Part shown: positions 51,652 to 60,324 of the stretch, one piece after another
How the letters are laid out: each line of letters opens with the position of its first letter
Position numbering within the stretch: the stretch's first letter is position 1
Assembly (NCBI GenBank): GCA_951812755.1
Contig: OX638329.1
Span: 791,339-855,338, forward strand
Length of the DNA: 64,000 bases
DNA from: an uncultured Latescibacterota bacterium
Lineage (GTDB): Bacteria; Latescibacterota; UBA2968
Direction: 5' to 3'
Notes under the pieces: generated by a model
The model's database searches: none
What the model was told of the DNA's origin: nothing
Seen by the model: only the letters and a program-made list of their open reading frames with translations
Translations under genes and position numbers: made by a program

Positions 51652-52471
51652 CAGATATGCGCTACCTGAATATTTGGCAGACGTAGCCCGGGAAATGGCG
51701 TTTAAGTCTGAATCAATTAGGCGGGATTTTGCCCATCACCGTCTGTCAGCCGGAGAACATCGCGAAGACCTAGTCAAGAACTTCTTGCAAGGACACCTAC
51801 CAAAACGATTTGGGGTCAGTAGTGGCTTTGCTATTTCAACCGAGGGCATGTTTTCTTCTGAGGCAGACCTTTTGGTTGTTGACCATCAGAATAATGCCCC
51901 ACTCTACCCCCACAATCGCAAAAGTCTGTGGCCTGTTGAAGCTATATATGCACTCATTGAAGTAAAGACCTATTTGAGTAGCACCGAATTGAAGAACGCG
52001 ATTTCTAAAGGACGTAAATTTAAGTCATTGCAGCGGCAGTTTTGTCAGGTCTCCGAACAACCATCTCAGACTCAAAGAATTGAAGATTCGTTATTCGTCA
52101 TATGGGCATTCGAAGTCCCTGGTACCCAAAAGCTAAAATCCAATCTCATAGAACTATTGTCTAGTGTACCAGTGAATGAGCAACCCGATTTTATTATTGT
52201 TCCTGAACGCTTAGTTGCCCAATCCGGTAGCTATAGGGAACTTGTTAAACTCGGGCAACCAGACAGTAACCACCGGCGCAAGTTAGAAGAACAGTATGGA
52301 CAGGATCTTTCGGGGATCTTGTCTGAACCTGTTCAAGTAGATGATTTCAGAGAGAACGCGCTATCTGCCTGGTACATATGGTTTGATTCATGGCTCCGTA
52401 GGGCAGGGGATCGCTTTACTGATCCAATTTTATATTTGCCGCCAGATAAGATCTGGGGGAATAGAGTTTGA
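51632..52471 (+). CDS. DUF6602 nuclease-like protein
   Basis: The 279-aa protein has REDLVKNFLQGHLPKRFGVS, then an EADLLVVD acidic strand and an ALIEVKTYL strand, a D...ExK pattern like PD-(D/E)XK nucleases. The rest is helical with IWAFEVPGT and DFIIVPERLV. DUF6602 proteins occur in defence islands, with unproven function. ATG 51632 follows AAGGAGG by 5 bp. Third-position bases are richer in A/T than in hsdM or hsdR. Confidence 0.75.
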   Translation: MVDARGNRYALPEYLADVAREMAFKSESIRRDFAHHRLSAGEHREDLVKNFLQGHLPKRFGVSSGFAISTEGMFSSEADLLVVDHQNNAPLYPHNRKSLWPVEAIYALIEVKTYLSSTELKNAISKGRKFKSLQRQFCQVSEQPSQTQRIEDSLFVIWAFEVPGTQKLKSNLIELLSSVPVNEQPDFIIVPERLVAQSGSYRELVKLGQPDSNHRRKLEEQYGQDLSGILSEPVQVDDFRENALSAWYIWFDSWLRRAGDRFTDPILYLPPDKIWGNRV

Positions 52472-52521
52472 AGGGAACGAAAATGACCACCAGCAAAACA
52501 CAAATAAAGGATTGAAGATTA

Positions 52522-52638
52522 GTGGCAAATATTAACCTTACCCAAGCAGAAGCAGACGCTTTAATCGCGATGGAAAAACACCGGGTAACAGATGAGGGGA
52601 CAGGCTTCCCGAACATTGATCGGGGGCTTTTCACATGA
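52522..52638 (+). pseudogene. N-terminal fragment of a DUF6978-like gene
   Basis: GTG 52522 gives [20 protein letters not shown] and ends RGLFT at TGA 52636-52638. The first 20 residues match the start of DUF6978 proteins, which accompany DUF1828 genes. The family body is missing, so this is a fragment. Its stop overlaps the ATG of the DUF1828 gene. Confidence 0.5.
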
Positions 52639-53033
52639 TTAAAGACATTCAGAATCTGATTGATGACTATCATGTTTGGCTCAAGGACAAGACGGTACTG
52701 AACCAGATTGATCAGTGGATCGAAATTACAACGCCCTATCTTGATCGCCACAACGACTATGTGCAGATCTATGTCAAGAAGACCAACGGGGGGTTCTTGT
52801 TGACGGATGATGGGTACATTATAGATGACCTGAAGCAAAGCGGCTGTAAGCTCGACAACCAAAAGAACCAGGAACTTCTCCAGATGGTGCTCAATGGTTT
52901 TGGTGTAAAGAAAGACGGCAATGAGTTGCAGGTCCATGCTTCGGCGGAGAGTTTTGCTTCATGTAAACACAATCTCGTACAGGCGATGCTTGCCGTTAAT
53001 GATATGTTCTGTCTGGAAATAGAAACCTCCTGA
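52635..53033 (+). CDS. DUF1828-domain protein
   Basis: The 132-aa protein contains the DUF1828 core: an [20 protein letters not shown] stretch, [20 protein letters not shown] and the AMLAVNDMF end. Many relatives continue into a DUF1829 domain; this one stops just after DUF1828, so it is either a short form or truncated. It is translationally coupled to the DUF6978-like fragment. Likely a small partner in a toxin-antitoxin or defence unit; role unknown. Confidence 0.72.
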   Translation: MIKDIQNLIDDYHVWLKDKTVLNQIDQWIEITTPYLDRHNDYVQIYVKKTNGGFLLTDDGYIIDDLKQSGCKLDNQKNQELLQMVLNGFGVKKDGNELQVHASAESFASCKHNLVQAMLAVNDMFCLEIETS

Positions 53034-53152
53034 TTCCCTTCACTTAATCCACCATTTAAGACACCACTCTCGCCTAACAGAGATCCCACCACCAGTGCCT
53101 TCCCGATGCAGACTGGGTCAGGCCAAAGTGAATTTTTGTGACAGTGCTGACC

Positions 53153-53181
53153 TTGCAAAGACAGTCGATATGGTCTATTAT
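53153..53181 (+). promoter_or_regulatory. Sigma-70-like promoter P2 for the helicase/DUF2290 pair
   Basis: TTGCAA (53153-53158) and TATTAT (53176-53181) with a 17-bp spacer. CGATATGGTCTATTAT is shared with P1. It lies about 90 bp upstream of the helicase start. The 53034-53152 stretch holds nothing else. Confidence 0.6.
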
Positions 53182-53273
53182 TGTATATTGCGGACTGTAG
53201 TTCGCTCCAGATCAAGCTTAAAAAATTATGCGCATACGTTATACAGAAATTAAAATTACAAGGAGAATTAATC

Positions 53274-55442
53274 ATGAGCATTGATATCATTCGAGGCACC
53301 AGTCTCAAGCCCGCTGCCAGCAAAAGCCTGGTTGATCTCATGTCTCGTGAGACCGATTTTTCCGGTCAATTATTTATTGGATTTCCGGTCATGGCGACAC
53401 CCGGCGGCCCACATCTGATTGACGCTCTCCTGGTGTCCGCAGATAAGGGAATCATCTTATTCGATCTGATCGAAGGATCCAATATCGAAGACTATGAGTC
53501 TCGGCAAGACGACTCGGCCAATATTCTCGAAGCCCGGCTCAAGACACATCGTGAATTGATGGATCGCAGGGACCTCCTGATCGATATTCATACGATTTCG
53601 TTTGCGCCGGGAGTTCCTAATCTAAACCCAGAAGATCAAGACGATTATTTGATTGTGAATTCCCAGTCACTAATGCCAGAACTACAAAATCTTACGTGGG
53701 AAGAGCCTGATGAGAAGGTATATGAAAAAGCTCTATCGGCGATTGAGAGCATTTCTACGATTCGCCAGAGTGGGGTGAGACGAACGATTAAGAAAAAAAA
53801 TTCTCGGGGCGATAAACTGAAAAATTTGGAAGACTCAATCGCTACACTGGACAATGATCAGCGCAGAGCCGTTATCGAAACCGTCGAAGGGGTGCAACGC
53901 ATTCGTGGGCTGGCTGGCTCGGGTAAGACGATAGTTCTGGCACTAAAGGCGGCTTATCTGCACGCCCAGCATCCCGAGTGGCGTATTGGTGTCACCTTCA
54001 ATACACGTTCGCTCAAAGGGCATTTCCGCCGTTTGATCGAAAGGTTTACCCTCGAACAGACAGGTGAGGAGCCGGACTGGGACTATCTGCAGATTATACA
54101 CGCCTGGGGGGCTCCAGGTAGCCGTGACCGTGATGGCATCTATTATCAATATTGTCGTATCCACGATATTACATATTTCGATTTTGGGATGGCGAGTGAC
54201 AAATTCGGTCGGGAAAATGCATTTACCGGAGCTTGCGAACACGCGCTTGGTCAGGCTCGTGAAAACATACAACTCTACGATGTAATTCTGGTAGATGAGG
54301 CACAGGATTTTTCTCCGGCTTTTCTCCGGCTTTGTTATGAATTATTGAGGGGGAAAGACTCCAAAAGACTGGTTTATGCCTACGATGAGTTGCAAAATCT
54401 CTCTGGAGACGCCCTACCTTCACCGGAGGAGATTTTTGGGAAGAAGGTTGATGGGTCTCCCAAAGTGCGATTTGACGATGTAAGCGGTAACGAGGCTCAA
54501 CGCGACATCATTTTAAAAAAATGCTACCGCAATTCGCGTCCCGTTCTCGTAACAGCTCACGCGCTCGGGTTTGGGATATATCGAGATGCACTTCCGCCAG
54601 GTGGAACGGGACTTATCCAAATGTTCGACCATCCGGAGCTGTGGGAGGAGATTGGTTATCAGAGACGAGACGGGAAATTGGAAGAAGGCTCCTCCGTAAC
54701 CCTCTACAGGCCGGAAGAGACAAGCCCAAAATTTCTCGAAGATCATTCGCCTATTGACGACTTGATACAGTTCATTCCCTTCAACAGCCAGGAGGAACAG
54801 GCCAATTGGCTGTCAAGTGAGATTAAAAAAAATTTGGAGATAGATGAACTACGATCCGAAGACATTATTGTAATCAATCCCGATCCTCGCACGACGCGGT
54901 CGAGCGTTGCGCCTATACGCAGTCGTTTGCTGGAAATGAACATCAACTCTCATCTTGCCGGAGTTGACACTACTCCCGACACCTTTTTTCAAACGGGTCA
55001 AGATTTAGTGACCTTTACCGGGATTTATCGCGCTAAAGGCAACGAGGCTGGAATGGTTTACATCATCAATGCTCAGGACTGTCACTCGTCATTACGAAAT
55101 TTGGCAAGTATTCGTAACCAACTTTTCACGGCCATCACGAGAAGTAAAGCCTGGATTCGCGTACTCGGTGTCGGTAGCAGAATGAAAGAAATTAAAAAAG
55201 AATATGAAGAATTAAAATCTCAGGACTTCAAGCTGCAATTCACCTATCCGACCGAGAAACAACGCGAGCAGTTGCGGGTCGTTCATCGAGACATGACAAC
55301 GGCAGAGCGCAAGCGGATAGAACAACGCCAGAAGAGTTTATTTGGTCTGATTAAGGACATTGAATCCGGTAATATCCATATTGAAGATCTGGATGAGACA
55401 GCAGTTGCCAGACTGAGAGAATTTTTAATGCAGAAGAGATAG
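53274..55442 (+). CDS. UvrD/Rep-like superfamily 1 helicase with degenerate NERD-like N-terminus
   Basis: The 722-aa protein has an N-terminal region (about 20-110) with PHLIDALLVSADKGIILFDL, like a NERD/PD-(D/E)XK fold without a clear ExK. The helicase core follows: Walker A GLAGSGKTIVLA (about 211-219), DEAQDFSPAFLRL (about 340), then FTGIYRAKGNEAGMVYII (about 582) and QLFTAITRSKAWIRV (about 620). It probably unwinds or translocates on DNA using ATP. AAGGAGAATTA precedes ATG 53274. The DUF2290 gene starts 6 bp after its stop. Confidence 0.88.
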   Translation: MSIDIIRGTSLKPAASKSLVDLMSRETDFSGQLFIGFPVMATPGGPHLIDALLVSADKGIILFDLIEGSNIEDYESRQDDSANILEARLKTHRELMDRRDLLIDIHTISFAPGVPNLNPEDQDDYLIVNSQSLMPELQNLTWEEPDEKVYEKALSAIESISTIRQSGVRRTIKKKNSRGDKLKNLEDSIATLDNDQRRAVIETVEGVQRIRGLAGSGKTIVLALKAAYLHAQHPEWRIGVTFNTRSLKGHFRRLIERFTLEQTGEEPDWDYLQIIHAWGAPGSRDRDGIYYQYCRIHDITYFDFGMASDKFGRENAFTGACEHALGQARENIQLYDVILVDEAQDFSPAFLRLCYELLRGKDSKRLVYAYDELQNLSGDALPSPEEIFGKKVDGSPKVRFDDVSGNEAQRDIILKKCYRNSRPVLVTAHALGFGIYRDALPPGGTGLIQMFDHPELWEEIGYQRRDGKLEEGSSVTLYRPEETSPKFLEDHSPIDDLIQFIPFNSQEEQANWLSSEIKKNLEIDELRSEDIIVINPDPRTTRSSVAPIRSRLLEMNINSHLAGVDTTPDTFFQTGQDLVTFTGIYRAKGNEAGMVYIINAQDCHSSLRNLASIRNQLFTAITRSKAWIRVLGVGSRMKEIKKEYEELKSQDFKLQFTYPTEKQREQLRVVHRDMTTAERKRIEQRQKSLFGLIKDIESGNIHIEDLDETAVARLREFLMQKR

Positions 55443-55447
55443 CGACT

Positions 55448-56116
55448 ATGCTCACACCCAACGAGATTGAAGAGCAGATCAACAAACTCATCGGATACCT
55501 GGTAAAAATTAGTCTCTCGAACATTCAATATTATGCATTCCAACGGCAGGGGAGTGGTAACGTTGTGGAGATCACTTTTGACAAAGCTGGATATGTACCA
55601 ATAGCTTTAAAGGATCTTCCCTATAATGAGATTTATAAACGTCTGGTGGAATCAGATGCCTACAATGTGAAAATGCTTGATGGTGCATTGATTCAGATGA
55701 TGTATGCATTCTCTGATGGAACGCTTCAAAGCCACCGACTGGCATTTTTCCCTGCGCCCCATCTTGAAGAGTACCAAAATAATCCGGATGTCTATCGAGA
55801 TGATGAAATCTATGCCGATGTGATCGCCAAAAACATCGTTCCATTCCCGGTGCGTTTTGACTATAATGCCCGGGACAGTCTCCACCAGGAGTTGGTACAT
55901 CCCAAATCTCACTTGACGCTCGGTCAATATGAGAACTGCCGAATCCCGGTGACAGCCCCAATGACGCCTCTATGGTTTATTGATTTTATTCTTAGAAATT
56001 TCTACAATACTGCGGATGAGCGATATACTGATGATCTCTTTGCCCAGAGTGGCTCGTTTGCGGAATCAATACATCCGGACGAACGGGGTGTGGTTCACAT
56101 GGTGGTCCCGGCATGA
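55448..56116 (+). CDS. DUF2290-domain protein
   Basis: This 222-aa protein matches the DUF2290 pattern: [20 protein letters not shown], a [10 protein letters not shown] step, [18 protein letters not shown] and the [16 protein letters not shown] end. The family has no known activity and repeatedly accompanies helicase-like ATPases. Here it lies 6 bp after the helicase and overlaps hsdR by 4 bp (ATGA), so it is translated with both. Tyr/Phe-rich core, no membrane segment. Confidence 0.8.
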   Translation: MLTPNEIEEQINKLIGYLVKISLSNIQYYAFQRQGSGNVVEITFDKAGYVPIALKDLPYNEIYKRLVESDAYNVKMLDGALIQMMYAFSDGTLQSHRLAFFPAPHLEEYQNNPDVYRDDEIYADVIAKNIVPFPVRFDYNARDSLHQELVHPKSHLTLGQYENCRIPVTAPMTPLWFIDFILRNFYNTADERYTDDLFAQSGSFAESIHPDERGVVHMVVPA

Positions 56117-59100
56117 ATGGTGTGAGTAGCTTGAATGAATCCACTGTCGAGGACGCTGCGCTCGATTATCTGAAGAGTCTTGGGTGGGGCGTTGCCCATG
56201 GTCCCGATATTGCTCCTGATACGCCGGGTGCAGAGCGAACGGATTATGGCGATGTGGTTCTGGCGCGGCGGTTGCAGGATGCGCTTGGGCGGCTCAATTC
56301 TGATCTTCCTATGGGCGCGTTGGATGATGCTTTTCGCAAGTTGACTCGTCTTGAGGGAACCTCGCTGGAATTTCGCAATCGCGCTTTTCATCATTTGATG
56401 GTGGATGGTGTTAATGTGGAATATAGGGACGGTGGGGGTGTGCGAGGGGCGCAGGTGAAGGTTATCAATTTTGATGATCCCTCCAATAATGACTGGCTCG
56501 CGGTCAATCAGTTTACGGTTACTGAAAATAGGAAAACTCGACGTCCGGACGTTGTGCTGTTCGTGAATGGCTTGCCTCTGGGGATTATTGAACTGAAGAA
56601 CCCGGTGGATGAGGATGCTACGATATGGACGGCTTGGCAGCAGCTTCAGACGTATAAGGCGGAGTTGCCGTCTCTGTTTGCGATGAATGCGGCTTTGATG
56701 GTTTCGGATGGGGTGGAGGCGCGGGTTGGTACGCTGACTGCGGGGCGGGAGTGGTTCAAGCCCTGGCGTACGATTTCAGGTGAAGATCTGGCTGATTCCA
56801 ATATGCCCGAATTGCAGGTGATGCTCGAAGGTGTCTGCGATGTCGGGCGTTTTCTTTCGCTGGTGCGCGATTTTGTTGTTTTTGAGGATGATGGCAGCGG
56901 GGTGCTGGCGAAGAAGATGGCGGGGTATCACCAGTTTCACGCGGTGCGGGTGGCTGTGGGTGAGACGCGGCGTGCTGTGGAATTGCAGCAGGCGGGGCGT
57001 GGGGTTGCCGAAGTGGGCGGACGTTACGAGTCGGGCCAGCAGCCGGGTGGCGCGCCGGGTGATCGGCGGATTGGCGTGGTGTGGCATACGCAGGGGTCGG
57101 GTAAGAGTTTGACGATGGCTTTTTATGCCGGGGCTATTGTCCGGGATCCGGTGATGGAGAATCCGACGATTGTGGTTTTGACGGATCGCAATGATCTGGA
57201 TGATCAGCTTTTTGGTACGTTTTCTCGTTGTCGGGATTTGCTGCGTCAGACGCCAGTACAAGCGAGCGACCGCGCTGATTTGCGTCAAAAACTGTCTGTG
57301 GCATCCGGGGGCGTGGTGTTTACGACTATTCAGAAGTTTTTTCCGGAGGAGAAGGGCGATACCCATCCGATGCTTTCGGCGCGGCGCAATATTGTGGTTA
57401 TTGCCGATGAGGCTCACCGGAGCCAGTACGATTTTATCGATGGGTTTGCGAGGCATATGCGCGATGCCCTGCCCAATGCTTCTTTTGTCGGTTTTACAGG
57501 GACACCGATTGAGTTGCAGGATGCGAATACCCGCGCTGTGTTTGGCAATTATATCAGCGTTTACGACATCCAGCGTTCCGTAGAGGATGGCGCTACGGTG
57601 CCGATTTACTACGAGAGCCGTCTGGCGAGGCTGTCGTTGGACGAGCAAGAGAAGCCGACGGTTGATCCGGAATTTGAGGAGGCGACAGAGGGTGAGGAGG
57701 TTGAGCGGAAGGAGAGACTCAAGACCAGGTGGGCGCAACTTGAGGCGATTGTGGGTACGGAAAAACGGTTGAGGCTTCTTGCCAGGGATATGGTTGCCCA
57801 TTTTGAGGAACGCCTTGAGGTGATGGACGGCAAGGCGATGGTTGTTTGTATGAGTCGTCGGATATGTATTGATCTTTATCGCGAACTCGTGCGTTTGCGT
57901 CCGGAATGGCATGATGGAGATGATGACAGGGGAAAGATCAAAGTTGTGATGACTGGCTCTGCGTCTGATCCGGGTGACTGGCAGCCGCATATCCGCAATA
58001 AGCCACGGCGCGAGGCTCTGGCGCAACGGTTCCGCGATGCGTCCGATCCGTTGAATATTGTGCTGGTGCGCGATATGTGGTTGACGGGGTTTGATGCGCC
58101 CAGTTTGCATACGATGTATGTGGATAAGCCGATGCGCGGGCACGGGTTGATGCAGGCTATTGCGCGTGTCAACCGGGTGTTTAAGGATAAACCGGGTGGT
58201 CTGGTGGTGGATTATCTGGGGCTTGCTCACGAACTCAGGTACGCACTGGCGACTTATACTGAGAGTGGGGGTTCGGGGAAGACTGCGCTGGATCAGGAAG
58301 AAGCGGTGGTGGTGTTGCGGGAAAAATACGAGATTTGTTGTGGTTTGTTTTACGGGTTTGATTGGTCCAAATGGACTACTGGTACGCCTCCGGAGAAGTT
58401 GGGTTTGTTGCCTGCGGCACAGGAGCATATTCTGGCGCAGAGGGATGGTAAGGATCGCTGCATGCAGGCAGTTCGGGATTTATCTCGGGCTTTTGCATTG
58501 GCGGTGCCACATGAGGAGACACGGCGTATTCGGGATGATGTGGCGTTTTTTCAGGCTGTACGGTCTGTGCTGGGCAAGCGCGCGCCAGTTGATGCGCGGC
58601 CCCAGGAGGAATTGGATCTGGCCGTGCGTCAGATTGTTTCGCGTGCGGTGGCGTCCGACGAGGTGACGGATATTTTCGCGGCGGCGGGGTTGGATAAGCC
58701 CGATATTTCGGTGTTGTCTGACGAGTTTTTGGCTGAGGTACGGGGTATGCCGCAGCGCAATCTCGCTGTGGAGTTGCTGGAGAAGTTGCTCAAGGGCGAG
58801 ATTTCGAGTCGCATGCGGAAGAATGTGGTGCAGGCGCGGTCGTTTGCCGATATGCTGGAGCAGACCATTCACCGCTACCAGAATCGCACCATTGAGGCGG
58901 CGTATATTATTGATGAGTTGATTGAGCTGGGGAAGGAGATGCGCGAGGCTCAGGCGCGGGGTGAAAGTCTTGGCATGAATGAGGAGGAACTGGCTTTTTA
59001 CGACGCGCTTGAGACCAATGATAGTGCGGTTCAGGTTTTGGGCGATGAAACGCTTCGCACTATTGCCCGCGAATTGGTGCGGACGGTGCGGGATAATGTA

Positions 59101-59262
59101 ACGATTGATTGGACGCTGCGAGAGAATGTGCGCGCGAATTTGCGCCGGTTGGTCAAGCGCATTCTGCGCAAGCACGGGTATCCGCCGGATAAAGCGGATG
59201 GCGCGACGCTGACGGTTTTGAAACAGGCGGAGATGCTTTCAGAGGGGTGGGCTGTAGGATAG
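56113..59262 (+). CDS. hsdR: Type I restriction endonuclease, HsdR motor subunit
   Basis: The 1049-aa subunit has the N-terminal nuclease domain ([20 protein letters not shown], about 142-161, with the ExK), then the SF2 motor: Walker A HTQGSGKS (about 325), [11 protein letters not shown] (about 431), FTGTPIE and the [12 protein letters not shown] motif, and a helical C-terminus. It cleaves DNA far from the unmethylated target with HsdM and HsdS. Its G/T-ending codons match hsdM and host genes but not the cargo before it. It overlaps DUF2290 by 4 bp. Confidence 0.95.
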   Translation: MNGVSSLNESTVEDAALDYLKSLGWGVAHGPDIAPDTPGAERTDYGDVVLARRLQDALGRLNSDLPMGALDDAFRKLTRLEGTSLEFRNRAFHHLMVDGVNVEYRDGGGVRGAQVKVINFDDPSNNDWLAVNQFTVTENRKTRRPDVVLFVNGLPLGIIELKNPVDEDATIWTAWQQLQTYKAELPSLFAMNAALMVSDGVEARVGTLTAGREWFKPWRTISGEDLADSNMPELQVMLEGVCDVGRFLSLVRDFVVFEDDGSGVLAKKMAGYHQFHAVRVAVGETRRAVELQQAGRGVAEVGGRYESGQQPGGAPGDRRIGVVWHTQGSGKSLTMAFYAGAIVRDPVMENPTIVVLTDRNDLDDQLFGTFSRCRDLLRQTPVQASDRADLRQKLSVASGGVVFTTIQKFFPEEKGDTHPMLSARRNIVVIADEAHRSQYDFIDGFARHMRDALPNASFVGFTGTPIELQDANTRAVFGNYISVYDIQRSVEDGATVPIYYESRLARLSLDEQEKPTVDPEFEEATEGEEVERKERLKTRWAQLEAIVGTEKRLRLLARDMVAHFEERLEVMDGKAMVVCMSRRICIDLYRELVRLRPEWHDGDDDRGKIKVVMTGSASDPGDWQPHIRNKPRREALAQRFRDASDPLNIVLVRDMWLTGFDAPSLHTMYVDKPMRGHGLMQAIARVNRVFKDKPGGLVVDYLGLAHELRYALATYTESGGSGKTALDQEEAVVVLREKYEICCGLFYGFDWSKWTTGTPPEKLGLLPAAQEHILAQRDGKDRCMQAVRDLSRAFALAVPHEETRRIRDDVAFFQAVRSVLGKRAPVDARPQEELDLAVRQIVSRAVASDEVTDIFAAAGLDKPDISVLSDEFLAEVRGMPQRNLAVELLEKLLKGEISSRMRKNVVQARSFADMLEQTIHRYQNRTIEAAYIIDELIELGKEMREAQARGESLGMNEEELAFYDALETNDSAVQVLGDETLRTIARELVRTVRDNVTIDWTLRENVRANLRRLVKRILRKHGYPPDKADGATLTVLKQAEMLSEGWAVG

Positions 59263-59267
59263 CTAGC

Positions 59268-60113
59268 TCAGCACGTCACGCCGAGTTCGTCGCCGCCGTA
59301 TATGGCGAGGCGTTCTTTTGTGGTCATTTCCACGGTGCTTTCGGGGCGGTAGTGATATTGCAGTGCTCTGCGGCGGTGGGCGGATTGGTTGGTCGGGCTG
59401 CCGTGATGGGTCATGCCGTGCCAGAAGAGGCATCCGCCGGGGTCGAGTGGGACGGTGACGTTTCTGGGAACGGCGACGTCGGTGTCGCATATTTGCCAGT
59501 CGCGCCGCCTGAAGTGCGGAATGGGTCCTTCGCGGTGTGATCCGGGGATGATGTGCAAGCACCCGTTTTCTTCTGTTGCGGCGTCAATGGCGATCCATAC
59601 GCCGACGACGGTGGTGCCAACGGGGTAGTTGAAATAGGCGCAGTCCTGATGCCAGGGTTTTTCGCGGCCTATGTGCGGGGGTTTGATTAAGCCCATGTCC
59701 TGAAAGAGTACGGGGGTGTCGTCCATCATGCGGGAGAGGACGGAGAGGATGTTCGGGTCGTGGGCGAGGTCGTTGAGCCGCGTGTCATAATCGACGAATT
59801 TCCAGATTTTGCGCACGCTATCCCGGCGCGCTTCGCTCGTGAGTTTGGAAAAATGCCCGCGTTTGGCGGCTTCGGCCATGATGCCTTTGAAGTCCTGGCT
59901 CTTGCCGTCGATGAGGTCCCACATGGCCTGGCCCGCGGATTCGATTTGTTGCGGCGTAAATGCCTGTTGAATGGCGAGGTATCCCTGTTCGTGGAATCGG
60001 GCGATTTGACGGTCGTCGATGTCGGCGAGGGTGTCGAGATAGTTTGCCCGTCTGGTTGTTTCGTAGAGGGATGGTTCATGCATCGCGATGGGTGTTTCGC
60101 TGGTTTCGGCCAT
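59268..60113 (-). CDS. PhyH-family protein, canonical HxD
   Basis: The 281-aa protein has the Fe(II) ligands in REKPWHQDCAYFNYP (H155-Q-D157) and a distal His in FWHGMTHHGSP, followed by RRALQYHYRP. It also has the GCLHIIPGSHREGP strand pair. With the protein at 27116 it is the only one of six PhyH proteins here with an intact HxD. ATG 60113 (MAETSET) is chosen after GGAGG; longer in-frame readings are spurious. It is convergent with hsdR, 5 bp between stops. Confidence 0.9.
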   Translation of the reverse strand: MAETSETPIAMHEPSLYETTRRANYLDTLADIDDRQIARFHEQGYLAIQQAFTPQQIESAGQAMWDLIDGKSQDFKGIMAEAAKRGHFSKLTSEARRDSVRKIWKFVDYDTRLNDLAHDPNILSVLSRMMDDTPVLFQDMGLIKPPHIGREKPWHQDCAYFNYPVGTTVVGVWIAIDAATEENGCLHIIPGSHREGPIPHFRRRDWQICDTDVAVPRNVTVPLDPGGCLFWHGMTHHGSPTNQSAHRRRALQYHYRPESTVEMTTKERLAIYGGDELGVTC

Positions 60114-60192
60114 GGGAGGTTCCTTAAAGGCAGGTGAGAAGAGAGAGGGCCTCACACAAAGACACAAGGAGGCAAAGACGTTAAAAGCATCC

Positions 60193-60258
60193 GTCATCGC
60201 GGCATGCTTTAAGCCGCGATCCAGAGGTTTTGTAGGGGCGGTGCCCCGTGCCCGCCCG
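60193..60258 (+). repeat. REP A and GGGGC-type hairpin
   Basis: REP A at 60193-60230 (loop ATGCTTTAA) followed by GTAGGGGCGGTGCCCCGTGC. They separate the divergent genes at 60113 and 60325 and might carry regulatory sites, but no promoter consensus stands out. Confidence 0.88.
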
Positions 60259-60324
60259 CTGACCTTTTCGCCTACCGCATTTTACACATCTTTCAATGAA
60301 GTGTCAATACTATCGGAGTGCATT

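Noticed and set aside
56776-58428. 550-aa minus-strand frame opposite hsdR
   Set aside because: Low-complexity Arg/His/Pro-rich shadow of hsdR; no start context or family.
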